From assembly GCF_003711515.1 (NCBI RefSeq), contig NW_021167093.1, positions 236,643 to 300,642 on the forward strand: a stretch of DNA of 64,000 nt, written 5' to 3'. Made by a program: the position numbers and the translations under genes. The notes under the pieces are model-generated. The model was not told the DNA's origin. It saw only the letters and a list, made by a program, of their open reading frames with translations, and searched no databases. Position 1 is the first letter of the stretch. Each line of letters starts with the position of its first letter. Source of the DNA: Sodiomyces alkalinus F11 (lineage: Eukaryota > Ascomycota > Sordariomycetes > Glomerellales > Plectosphaerellaceae). This document shows, in pieces, positions 36,237 to 48,057 of this stretch.

Positions 36237-36432
36237 TGTTAGATTAACGGGCGTGTGATCCGGCCGGAGCAGAGATTCAATAGATATATGATTGTATTCG
36301 ATACATAAAGCAAAGAAGAACAGGAAGGTGTGGGTGATCTAAATACATCTACCCCTTTTCCACGCGAGGAATATAGGGCTAGTCTATCCAATAGAAACAC
36401 AGAACATAGGCTCACGTGTTTTAAGTGCGACA
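36237..36432 (-). repeat. Copia-D 3' LTR (196 bp)
   Basis: On the plus strand it runs from TGTTAGATTAACGG to AAGTGCGACA. It is nearly identical to 43452-43647, differing mainly at G/A and C/T. The short open frame at 36239-36433 lies inside the LTR and is not a gene. Confidence 0.9.
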
Positions 36433-36639
36433 CACCCCCTAATTACTATGCCTTGATTAGCTTAGTAATTACTTAGCCTAACCTCGCCGGCACCTCATAG
36501 TTAATCTTAAAATAGCTTTAAAGAGTAGTTACGTATCCCTTAAAGTCGAGTTAAAAGGTAGGTAAGGAAGCTTATAAAACAAGAAAGAACAATAATAATA
36601 GTAGCAAATAATAAAGAAAAGTGCTATTCAAAGCAATTA

Positions 36640-38080
36640 TTCGATAGGGGAGGTGCCGGATATAAATAAGAGGGGTTTCGGGCTCTTCGTAGCCTTCTTT
36701 TCCCTCTTACAACCACGATCCTTTTTAACGATGTTTAGTTATTTTCGTGCCTTAGGCCTTTTTTCGATAAAAAAAAATTTCTTCGTTAAATAGTTCTCTT
36801 TTCCCCCTTAAAAACGCTATAGTAAGTTACCGGAGCTCTGATTCTTGGTGTAGGTGCTAATAGTGGTTATTTTTAGGCTCTGTCTACCCGTTCCTCCAGC
36901 ACTAAGGTTATTAGTGCCTCGGACACTTTAACTAAAGCCGCCGGTGTTATAAAAAAGAGTACCGCTAAAAAATCTAATATAAGTGCTCCGGTCCCTTAGC
37001 TTCGTGCTTTCGGTTTCGGTCGTAAGGCTCCGGTACTAACTAATTAAATCGCAGGGTCCTAAAAAGCCGGCTAAAAAATCGACTAAGCCCCCTAACCCCG
37101 ACTTCGTTGCCGTACCTTTTGATCCGCCTTATATACAGTGTGTAAAGGGTATTTATTCGGGTAATTAAAGCTCGTTTAACTTATACGTTACTATGGATAG
37201 GCGCTCTAATCGTTGCCGTAAATGCTACGATAGAAATTATACCTGTTCGTAAATATAAGTTCCTACCCCCTAGTTACTAAGAGTTACGACCGAAGATAAA
37301 AGTTCCGGGTTAAATTAAAACGAGGAATTTATACTCCGGGGTGCTCTTACTAATAACTAATCCTTAGTTATTATAGTATAATCTCCTTAGTTAAGATATT
37401 AGTTAATACCGTGACGGTCCGTAAAATAAGACCCCTTTCCGACGAAGATAATCGTAAGGTAAGTGTTTTAAGTCTTATTCCTCGATCGTAAGGCTCCGGC
37501 TGATAATTCCAGCGCAGTTGTTTATAAAACTAAAGCAATATATTAAGCAGACGATTAAATACCTTAAGGACGATGATACTAAGCAGTTCTTTAATAAAAA
37601 GGAGCTTACATACGTGGCGGGCCCTAGCGAGGAGGGCTTAACTAAGCCTAGTTTCTCGGCTCGTTTCGAAAGTTTGGTGGAGGAGGTGGTGGCTCGTCGC
37701 CTCGGCGACTAACTCTAGTAGTAGTAGTAGTAGTAAAATATTACGCCTACCGTGGTTTCCGGAGCCCCTTAGGGGTAAGTTATCGCGCCGGTTATCGAAA
37801 ATAGCGCTATTATTAATAGTGGTTCGGCTATAGTGCGTGGTGGTAAGGTTAGCGGTGGCGGTAAAACCGCCGCTCCGGTCGCTTAAAATAGAGCGTAGTA
37901 ATAGTATCTGGGTTCGCCGGACGGTATTTCTATGGTTTTGCTTTTAGCTTTTAGCTTAGGTGTATAGGATAGCGGTATATAACGATACCACGTTTTCTTT
38001 TACTGAATTCACTAAGCCGCGGGCGTGCGGCGCGCCTCCGGCGCTGGATTTTAACCTCTGACTTCTCCGGTCCACCCCCT
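36640..38080 (+). pseudogene. Accessory frame antisense to Copia-D pol, Cys cluster
   Basis: The plus strand between pol end and 3' LTR is coding-like and opposite to gag-pol. It is Lys/Pro/Ser/Ala-rich at about 36900-37090 (KKPAKKSTKPPNPDF). A Cys cluster follows at about 37135-37260, read as QCVKGIYSG and RRSNRCRKCYDRNYTC. A Glu/Asp-containing segment is open from 37518 to 37712 (64 codons). Frames shift between these blocks, so indels have occurred. A CAG-like (TAG) trinucleotide run is at 37715-37736. The product is unknown; a small nucleic-acid-binding protein is one possibility. Confidence 0.45.
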
Positions 38081-38089
38081 CCGTGCACT

Positions 38090-41000
38090 CGTTATATTAA
38101 GATATACGCGGAAGATTTCGAACTTTTATCGCGGGAGTGCCTTCGTTAATCCATCTACCGGTATAAGGCTTATAGCTAAATAGACTACCCTAAACGTCCC
38201 TTTACCGTTTTCCTGTCGAACCTATAAGCGTTGAATATCTATATATCTAAGCCGGGTTTTGATCTTATAGCCGCCGTCCACTATAAGCCTGATTATTTAA
38301 GTATTATCGTAATTAATATCCTACGGGGATTTAGGATCGAAGCGTATCTCTGCGAATAGACGCTTTAATCCTATCGTTTCCTTCGCGACTTACTCTAGAG
38401 CGAGTAGCTTTACTTCGGTTATAGACGTAGTAACGGTTACTTGCCGTATTGCTTTCTACACCACTAGACCTCCGAATAAGCTAATAAGATAGCCTTAGGA
38501 AGATCTTCGTGTATCGATATCGTTAGCGAAAAAGGCGTCGCTCGCGATTACTATAGTCTATAAACCAGTACTCGATCCGTACTAAATCGAGAGGTCGCTA
38601 GTTATATATAAGTAGCGGATAGCTTAGTCCGCTACCTTATAATACTCCGGGGAGGGGTTTCTGAGAAAGCGGGAAAGGATAGATACCGTAAAAGCCACGT
38701 TAGGACGTATTATTACTGCTATATATAGTAACGATCCGACCTTTTCCTAGTACGATTTAACCTCTTAAGCCGTGGCTTCGTCTTCTCTCTTCCGGTATTC
38801 TATAACGGGAACGGGAATTACTAGGTATATATTTATAGCGTCTAGATTAAATCTGGCTACGATCTTCTCGATATATAAGTCGTGACTAAGCAGAATTTTA
38901 CGCCGGGGGCGATCTCGCGTGATCTTAATCTCTAGGAACCATTCTACGTCACCTTTTTCTAACACTTCGAACCTCTTCTTAATGCCGTTAATAATCCTAA
39001 GGGCGTTCGTAGCCGTATTCTTATAAAATAAGACGAGGATATCGTTTATAAAGAAGATAATAAATATGTCTCGAGCTGCTATATAAAATAGATATAGCTC
39101 TTTTTTTACTAGCCTCTATCCCTAGATCTGAGAACGTTACTACGAAGGTCTAGAACTATAATCGAGGTGAATCTTGTAAGCCGTAGAGTGCTTTATTAAG
39201 CTCTAAGCACTTATCTAGCTACTTAAACCTATCTAGAAGCTCGTATATAACGGGCGTTCCTATTCTATTCCTCTCGGCGTTAACGAAGGCGTTAACGATG
39301 TCTAGTTACTTAATCTCCAGATTAAATGAAGCGGCTAAAGCTATAATAATACGAAAAGACCTTATAGCGAGCGTTATTACGTAGGTTTCCTTAATCGTTA
39401 AACTTTCCTAGAGATCCCTTGGGATATATAGCCTTACCTTATATCTCTTAAGATACCCGCCTTAGTCGAACTTATAGGTGAATACCTATTTAAGGGGAAA
39501 AGGCTTAGACTTCGCCGATACCCTATTAATTTCCCTCCATGTGCGTTTTTTAATTAGCTTATTAACCTCCTTCTACGCCGCTTTCTTAAACTAATCGCGT
39601 ATAGGGTGGTTATAAAGCTCTTTCTAGTGCCTTAGCATAGCTTTTAGGTAGTCGTGATAGACCCTGCTGTTAAGTAAGAATTTCGGTATTAAATCCTCCG
39701 TGGCTTTCGAACGAGCTTTCGTTTTTATATCGGCTACTCCGAATATCACTAAGTAAAAGGATAGGAGCCCTTATGCCTCGTCGTCGCGCACTTCTTATTA
39801 ATTAGACAGGAAGAACGTATACGTTAAGGGTATATCTGGCTCTATTACGTGCGTCCGTGAATTAATCCGAATAGTCTTCTCCTAAGCACGTTAATCTATA
39901 ATTCGGGCGCTAACCCTTATTATATCCTTAACCTATATACTCCGCTTATATTAGTTCGTGGTTACCTTAGGGTCGACGTTAGTTCGAGATCTAGACGTTA
40001 AGGGCTGGTTAGTACTATAACCTGGATTAGGAGTAGCTAGTTCCCGTGCCTTAGTCTACGCACTCCTCGCTCCTCCTTAATACTCCGGATTATCTATATT
40101 AAGATCTAGTATATATAGCTTTAGCGTGTTAATAGCAGCTTCTCCTTCGGGTGCCGTAGTATATATAGATAATAGCTTAATTAAGAGTTCCTACTATTAC
40201 TACGGCCCGGCGCCTTAGTCCTGGTTATTCCGGCTTGGCGGATTAGGTATGGCGTGTGGGGTTTAGAGTCCTATTAGCGCGGGCGGTTCGGGTGGCCTGT
40301 CGTGGCCGTTAGTAATTACGTCGGTATCTAGTAGTTCCGGCGCCTCTAGAATAGTACTAGCTACTCCTGCCCCCGAGTCTAAACCCGTAGACTCTACTTA
40401 ATCTTTAGAAGGTACGCTGCTAGATAGGCCGGCGGGCGGTTCGGCTTATAGGATAAATTCAGTATCGTTATCTTCGTAGTCTTTATAGGTTATAAGCTAG
40501 TTCCTCGCCTCCGCCTCTATAATCTACTCTGCTTTATCGAGCTTCGAGTTATAGAATACCCGCTCGTTAAACTACACGTTACGCGTCGTTATAACCTTCT
40601 AAAGCTACGGGATCTATATCCTATAGATATTATAAGTAATATATCCTATAAGATACCTAATATAGCCCCTCGGTTAAATCTTATATATCTTTCTCTCCCT
40701 TCTAGCCTCCCTACTTCTATCTAAGGGATAGGCGCGGTAACCGTAGGTATAAATACCACTTTAATCTAACCGTAAGTCGGCGGAATACTCTCTATTCTTA
40801 AGCGGCGCGTGCTTTTTAAACTATAAGTCTACTGCCTCGATAGGAGACTTCTAACCTAGGCGCTACGGTAGACTTATATTATAAAGTTACGCTATCGCTC
40901 TTATACTCTCCGGCTATATAAAACCTAGAAGACCTACGCTATTTGATATAGGGTTACACTTTATAACGATAGCTTATCCTGCCCTCTCGATAGCGTTATT

Positions 41001-43440
41001 CGGTTTATGGGTATATAGAGGCGCGATCTCTATATCGATACCCTTTATACTCGCCTATAGCTAGGTCCGCGAATCCCCTACTATATACACGATTAAAGGC
41101 TCGTTATTACTATATATCTTATAGACGTATAGATTAAATTAACGCGTAACCTATCTTTTAAACGCTTCGAGGGCGTTATAGACCGTAACGCTGTTTTTCG
41201 ACGCTAAAGGTAGTATATAAATCCAACCGCTATACTCCTCCTTAATAATAAGGAGATAACGTATACCGTTATAACTCTCCGGTAATTCCTATAAGTCCTA
41301 ATAAATACGCTAGAATAGCTTAGGCGAGCGGTAATCTAATAGTCGATAAGATATGACCTAACGAACTTATATTCGAGTATAGGTCTGACACTTAATCCGC
41401 TTAGTGCCTTATATTAGCACGTTCCTAGCGTTACGAACTAGTGCTCGGAGAGCTTCTAGTCCTAGGTAGCCGGCCCTTAGGTGCTATAGCCTCTCTTTAT
41501 TAACACGTGGATAAGGGGAATCTCGAGATAGTCGAAATAGCTTCGGAAGCAGCGCTTTTATCGGTCGATCGATAGCTACTACTAGTATATAGATATAATC
41601 GTAGCTCACGGGAATCACGCCTTATAGTATTAGTTAAACGTACGGGTAAGAAGAAGAAAAGGATAAAATTAGCTTATACTAAAGAATAGTTATATTAAAG
41701 CGTCGTAATAGCTTCAATAAAACCACGCTCTTATCCGCCGTTCCATATCGTAGTAAGTAGTTATATCCCGAATACTAGATCCTAACCTTATATAATAGAG
41801 CTTCCGAGATAATATTCGTGTGAAATCCCTCTACTATAACGATATCGTTAAGCTTTAAGTCGACTTTCGGAGCACCTAATAGTTTATTAAGAAGGCCCTT
41901 AAAGATCCGTTTACCTTTACCGATAATAGGGAATTTCGTGGTGCCGGATTTAATAGTGCTATCTATCGGGATAAAAGATCCGGGAACAAGCAGGTCAATT
42001 AAGTTAACTAAGTGTGTCGTGCCGTAGTTATCTAAAAGGGTGCTATACGAGAGCGGGTAGGCGCTAGATCGTAGCGCCGCGTAGATACCGGGAACTTCCC
42101 CTATATCGTAAATAAGGGTAAGGTCTAAGATAGTTATAATAACCTTTAAGGCGTATCCTTTACCCTTATCGCTACTCTTACCGGCGCTCCCCTATCCCTT
42201 CTTTAATAGGGTTTCTCGTAGACTTTTCCACTTTTATTACTATAGCTCTTTCCGGATTCGTTCGATATAATTATCGCTTATCTGCACGGATAGCTACTAC
42301 TTATATTTACCTATAAGAGTATACTCTACTCTATTATAGAGCTCCGGCTTCCACGAATAAGTCCTATTATAGGGGCATTTATACCTCTTACCCTTACCTT
42401 TCTTCCCTTTTCCACCACTATCGTTATCTTTATCGGAGCGGTCGCCTAGGGTAGCGTAAACGCTATACCTGGTTCTATCGAGGCTAGGAGCGCTTATAAT
42501 CGCGTTAAATTCGCGGCCGTATATTAGGATATCGTTAATTACTTCGTCCTTATTCTCCTTACGGATTAGTTCGTGGAACTTAGCCTCTGCCTAAGCCGGG
42601 GTAAAACGCTGCGTAACTACGACGAGGAAGTTATAGATAGCTGTAGAACCCTTAATGTCGTTAACTTTATACTAACGATAGCGCCGGATAAGAGTATTCC
42701 ACTCCGTATACCACGCTACCACCTTCGTGGTAGCTCTTTGGGTATCCTAGAGGTGCTTATCGTAGGCTCGGCGAACCTCCTTAGCTAAAAACAGTGCGCT
42801 AGGAGCGAAGCATTTCTTTAATTCCTTTATCACTTATCGTATCGTGAAGTAACGGTTTTATTTCCCCTTTTCGTAGCTAGGGTACTTCTTAATAGCTTCC
42901 TCGACGGCTTATTAATAGGCTAAGGTTTCGATAGTCGCTTTAAGTATATAATTAGCTTTTGAAAGCGCCTTTATTAAACGGGCGAGCTTTTAATTACGAG
43001 CCGTGACCTTATATCCTTCTAACTTAGCGAGCTCGATTAGTTCCGACGTGGTAGGAGGGGTCTACACCCTGTTAATATCCTGGGTGTGTTTATCGCATAG
43101 CTAGTCGATAGATATAGGCATAACGTACTCGGGTCGGTTATCTGGCTACTCTGGCCCGTTAGGGTAAAGTAAGGCCTAGACCTCTATACCCTACGTGTGT
43201 GACTTAATATAGAAGATCTAATCGGCCTATTACCTGGTAGACTCTAGCCGCGGGATACCGAGCGTTTCGGCGGTGACTTTAAGCTTCGTGGATATGGTTT
43301 ATAGCAGGGGTTTAGCGAATAAGGGCTTTTCTGAGCGAGAGAGTAGGGTAGATACTCCTTAATTGGCTACGGAAGCACACGTAAAATAAATAAACGTAGA
43401 TAATAGATTAGCAGGAAGTTACTGGTTACTGCTACCATCC
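38090..43440 (-). pseudogene. Copia-D gag-pol remnant
   Basis: Minus strand. Gag carries a zinc-type block KCPYNRTYSWKPE near 42340-42390. A protease region follows at about 42000-41880. GAG-pre-integrase is at about 41480-41330 (LRAGYLGLEALRALVRNARN). Integrase extends to about 40550, then a linker, then RT to about 38765. The stretch 38765-38965 is still open (VEWFLEIKITRDRPRRKILLS). RNase H and the C-terminus, at about 38700-38090, show DASFADDIDT and VDGLTKALPR. Confidence 0.82.
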
Positions 43441-43451
43441 GGGCTTATAAC
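43441..43451 (-). promoter_or_regulatory. Copia-D primer-binding site, initiator tRNA-Met half-tRNA type
   Basis: The minus strand after the 5' LTR reads GTTATAAGCCC. This is the same as in Copia-C and equals the complement of the initiator tRNA-Met anticodon loop apart from one RIP-type change. Confidence 0.6.
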
Positions 43452-43647
43452 TATTGGATTAACGGGCGTATAATCCGGCCGGAGCAGAGATTTAATAGAT
43501 GTATAATTGTATTCGATACATAAAAGAAAGAAGAACAGGAAGGTGTGGGTGATCTAAATACATCTACCTCTTTTCCACGCGAGGAATATAGGGATAGTCC
43601 ATCCAATAGAAACACAGAAAACAGGCTCACGTGTTTTAAGTGCGATA
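43452..43647 (-). repeat. Copia-D 5' LTR (196 bp)
   Basis: On the plus strand it runs from TATTGGATTAACGG to AAGTGCGATA, the same length as 36237-36432. It is followed by the ATTAG target duplication. Confidence 0.9.
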
Positions 43648-43652
43648 ATTAG

Positions 43653-46600
43653 GCGATATAGGAGCATGCTATATATAGTAAATCTGCCTCCTATTAGAAT
43701 AACTATCTTAATCTAAAGCTAAGCGATAAAGAGGCTAAAGCCTACCTGCTTTTTAAGCCTATACTACCTAATATTCGTAAATATAAAGCCCTTATCGTGG
43801 ACCTAGACGCGGAGGAGACCACGGCCACTATATCGTTTACTATTACGCTAAAAGACGATAAGGCCACCCATACGACGGAGGCCGCCGATATAACCACTAC
43901 CACGGCTATTACTACGGCCGCTATAGCTACTATGGCCGCCGGTAAGAAGAAGACGGCCACTCGCCGGAAGGCTATAGCCGTAATAAAAGGACTACCGATA
44001 AGGACGCTTATATTTATCGATAACCTCTCCGAAAAGGGGTATATACGCTACTTATAACATCGCCGTGTATACCGCGAGGGAAAGGCCGACTATAAAACGT
44101 AGCAGAAAGAGTTTAATAAGGTATACTCGTATATTAAAAGGACCGTCTATACTATATTATATAACCTCCTGGTCTAGTTATAGCATAATACCGTAAATAA
44201 CCTATAAGCCTAGATTACTCTCCTTTACGTATATATAGGACTAACCCCTATAAGCTTCTATACAGAAGCCCTAATCCTATATTAATAATACACTATATAC
44301 ATAAAGGCTATACCTAAGGATATAAACGGTTCGGTTATATGCTAGAGAATAGCGATAATATACTATAAATATATAGGCGTTTTAGAGCTATTAAGCGCGG
44401 ACTATTAGGCGGAAAACGTGTTAAAAGCTCTTAGACCTATTACCTAGGAATATAGTGATAATTACCTAGTAAATAACTACGATAAGATTACGGAAAATAA
44501 GCTAATAATTAATAACTTCGTGAAGGCTTTAAGGGCGGTTCTGAGTAATATAAAGAGTCTATACTCAAGCCTAGAGTCGGGAGAGGCACCTTTAATACCC
44601 TTAAGAACCTCCCCGATACTAAGGATACTACTGCTACTAATAATAAAGATAATAAAAAGCGTCCTCGTAGTAACACGTCTATAAAGGCTATCCCTCCCGC
44701 AACGAGGAGGCCTTATAAGATAAATAAGAATACCTATTCTACTACGGCCTATTTGTATATAAGACCGGATATACGCCCTTATACCTAGTATAGCTGTAAA
44801 GATATTATAAAGGTTATAGAAAAGAAGATATATAACTATAGTTTTAAAGACGGCGTAGATACCACGATATAGAAAAGGCGGGAAGCCGTAGGGGATATCA
44901 TTAGTAAGATAAAGAAAGTCTAGAAAGATTAACTCTATAATACTACGCCTATTATAACTATTATACTATAAAGTCGGCGGGATACTAAGCGGCTATAAGT
45001 ATAGTTTTAAAAGACCTGTCCGTTACCGTAACGGGGTAACTTAGCGACGACCCCTCCTAAGAAGGGGGGGTAGCACACCCTATACGATAACACGATTAAG
45101 ATTATAATAAGGGGTATCCCTCTTTATTAACTAAGCTAAAGCATTATTATACTACGCGATCCTCGACTTAGGATTGTTAATCTATATCGTTAATAATTAA
45201 GGCCGCTTTACGGCTAGTAGACCGCCTACTAATATCCTATTGTTATTCTAGGTATATACTTATAAAGCTTTTATCCTCGGATATAAAGACGTTAAGCTAC
45301 GTATATAATCCCTGTTAGATATAAAGAGGCTATTACACCTCCGTAACGTCGTATACTATAAGGAGTTCGTTACTAATATTATCTCGGAATGCTAGCTACG
45401 CCTATAAGGCTACTACTAGGATACTATAACCGATACTATTATTAGCTTAGTCGATAACCGGCCTATCTATAAGCTACTAGATATCCACGGCTAGTATATA
45501 ATGAAGTGTGCGGAAGACACGGCCACCGTAACCGCGTTTACGGTTTCGGCTCGGTACCCACGCGATAACCCGTATAGAAGATCACGATAACCGCGGTAAC
45601 CGTGGAAGACTACCGCGTAAAGGTAGTATAAACGCCTCGGCTACTACGGCACCGATACCCTTATAATAATCGTTAACACTACTTATAGGGTAAGAATTAA
45701 GGGGCCGCGAAACGTAAAGTATAACGTGTACGAGTAATCGTAAATACCTACATAGATTAGGCGTATACTATCCCTCTACCGATTAAAGCCCGGAGAGGCC
45801 CTGGCTATTAATCTTTATGATCTAGAAGAGTCGGAATCGTTAGCCGGCCTATATAAGTCTATTATATTTAGTATAGACGTGTATATAAAATATACGTAGG
45901 ATTACTATCTATAGAAAAGAGAGTAAGGCTTTATCCTTTATATATTAAGAGACGTCTTTGTTCTGCTTAAGACCTAATTCGATATTAGGCTATATATCTT
46001 ATAGGCCGATCCCAAGATCTTTTAGCACCTAGAAGTCGTTACTTTCCTCGCTATTAAGGGGTTAGAAGGCTAGCCGTTAGCACTATATTTATAGAATTAA
46101 AATAGCGTTATAGAATGGATTAAAGGTATCGTTAAGAGGAGGGCGAGGGCTATAAGGATTAGAGCTAATTTGCCTCTATATATCTAGCCTAAGATCTTTA
46201 AGACTGCTATATATCTCTATAGCAGAACTCTATAATATATTAACGATTAGAAGACACTATATAATAGCCTACGCGGCCGTTAACCTAACCTTATGCACCT
46301 ATAAGTATACGGCAATAAAGTCTTTATAATAACGCGCGATACCTAGGCTAAAAGAAACCGCCTATAAAGGCTAGAACCGAAGGTATAGATCGGTTATCAT
46401 ATTACATACCACTCCTTAAGTAGCTTCGGCGTATAGCTACTATACCTAACGGATATTATCACTATAAGAGACGTGGTCTTTAATAAAGCTAAGACCTTTA
46501 ATAGTAAGATTAAAACGCTATAAGCTATACCTTCCGCTAAGGAAATTAGGGAACGCCTATAATCTATCCGTATCATCTAATCTAACGATATAGTGACCGT

Positions 46601-47849
46601 GAATAGGCTGCTATTAAGGGGTATAGCCGTAAACGTATTAGATCTTAAGTCGGAAGACTCTAACGCCACCGCTACTACTACGGACAAAGGTAAGGCCGTC
46701 GCTATTACTATGAGAGAGGCCACCGTTATAGCTATAGGCACCGCTATTACTACGGGAAAAGGACAGCGCTATTATTACGGATACTCCACGCTTTACTACT
46801 ATAAGGATTAAACCGTTTCCCATGCCTTTAATATCCCTGGAAGATCCTACGCGCGCGTTCCTTATAGCGTTAGCGGTATTCCGGGGCATAAAGATAGAAA
46901 AAGACGATAACCACTAACGGGCAGCTGTGGATACCCCTAGGGGGTGCCTGTCGGCCGTACGTCTACTAGCTGCGCGCTTATTACTTATACGCCTCTTACC
47001 CGTGCGTCTATCTATCGCGAGAACTATTATAAGCCTCTACATAACCGAGAAGGTATAGAACGATAATACCTAGAAGGCGTTCTTTAAGGCTAGAAGGACT
47101 TATACCCCTATACGTATATGGAAGTAAGCTATTAACGATAGCGATATCGGTGCTATAGATCTATCTCTCTATAATACCTCCTAGCCGTTATCCTGTTTAA
47201 CCCGCGAGGATCTCCCGCCTCCGCAAAACTATTACCACGATATACGCCTCTACCCGTTACGGGAGCGGTGGCTATAGGCCGAGGGGGAATACCTTAAGGG
47301 CTACCGATGAATAGGCTACTAGGAAGAGGTAGTGATTAGGCTAATAAGTAATACGTCCTCGCCTATATATAGGTATACACCTATAAGTTTAATAAGGAGG
47401 GCACCCTTATTAAGTATAAGGCACGCCTTATAGTATAACGGGATTAATAAAAGCCGTTCGAAACTAAAAGTAATTACGCCGCTATATTAGCCTCGCGGTC
47501 CTTCCGTATACTAATAGCTATCGCTACCCAATTTAAACTAAAGATAAGGCAGTTCGACGCTATTAACGTGTTCGTTAACGCTAGCCTTATAGAAGAAGTA
47601 TTTATAAAGATACTATAAGGCTATAAAGTACTAGGTAAGGTCCTACTACTACGGAAAGCCCTTTTCGGGTTAAGAGTATCGCCACTACTATAGTAAAAGG
47701 AATTTAGCGGTATATTATAAAGGATAGAATTTATAGCCGTCCCTAATAACCCCTATATTATAATTCGCGATAGTTTAAGTTTATTCTTCTACGTTAATAC
47801 TATCAGACTTATCTACTATAAAGATCGTAAGACTAACGCTAATAACCTC
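43653..47849 (+). mobile_element. Copia-E, left part (gag to RT)
   Basis: Plus-strand Copia remnant. Gag is at about 43700-44700; its segment 43797-44057 is still open (DLDAEETTATISFTITLKDD). GAG-pre-integrase is near 45470-45600 (DIHGQY-type, KCAEDTATVTAF). Integrase follows at about 45640-46300 (IIFSIDVYIKYT, then NSVIEWIK-like E block), then GYHITYHSL and a linker (open at 46593-46811). RT is at about 47340-47849: FTYKFNKEGTLIKYKARL, IRQFDAINVFVNA, LFGLR and FFYVNT. RT breaks off at the insertion of a minus-strand Copia and resumes at 53347 in the same frame. Confidence 0.85.
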
Positions 47850-47854
47850 GAGGC
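47850..47854. repeat. Target-site duplication of nested Copia, left
   Basis: GAGGC precedes the left LTR and recurs exactly at 53342-53346. Removing the insert and one copy restores the Copia-E reading frame. Confidence 0.9.
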
Positions 47855-48057
47855 TATCAGATAAAGCGTAGTCAAAATCGTCACAAAATAGGTCAAAATT
47901 AATTGAGGCAGTTATGTGTATCTATAACTATCTCAGACCGTCAGGGAAACGCTAGCACCGTATTTTATACAGTGCAGATTCTGCAAGCGTCTACCAGGAT
48001 TATACTCTTAGCAATCCGGCCTATTACGTAACCGAAAAGACTATAGTCTATTCGATA
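47855..48057 (-). repeat. Nested Copia 3' LTR (203 bp)
   Basis: It starts TATCAGATAAAGCG and ends TTCGATA, aligning base for base in length with 53139-53341. The purine tract GATTAGGGAGTG (minus strand) adjoins it at 48058-48069. Confidence 0.92.

Larger units (their letters stand above)
36237..43647 (-). mobile_element. Copia-D, complete Ty1/Copia element with extra 3' region
   Basis: A 7.4-kb element with two 196-bp LTRs and a perfect 5-bp target duplication ATTAG (36232-36236 and 43648-43652). On the minus strand: primer site, gag, protease, GAG-pre-integrase, integrase, RT and RNase H, ending near 38090. A further about 1.65 kb before the 3' LTR carries a plus-strand coding-like frame. 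Stops are RIP-type. Its LTRs are among the least mutated parts of the array. Confidence 0.9.

Noticed and set aside
36239..36433. 64-codon open frame on the minus strand
   Set aside because: It coincides with the Copia-D LTR, which is repeated at 43452-43647.
43742..43960. 72-codon minus-strand frame
   Set aside because: It is antisense to the open gag segment of Copia-E (43797-44057), whose frame continues gag.
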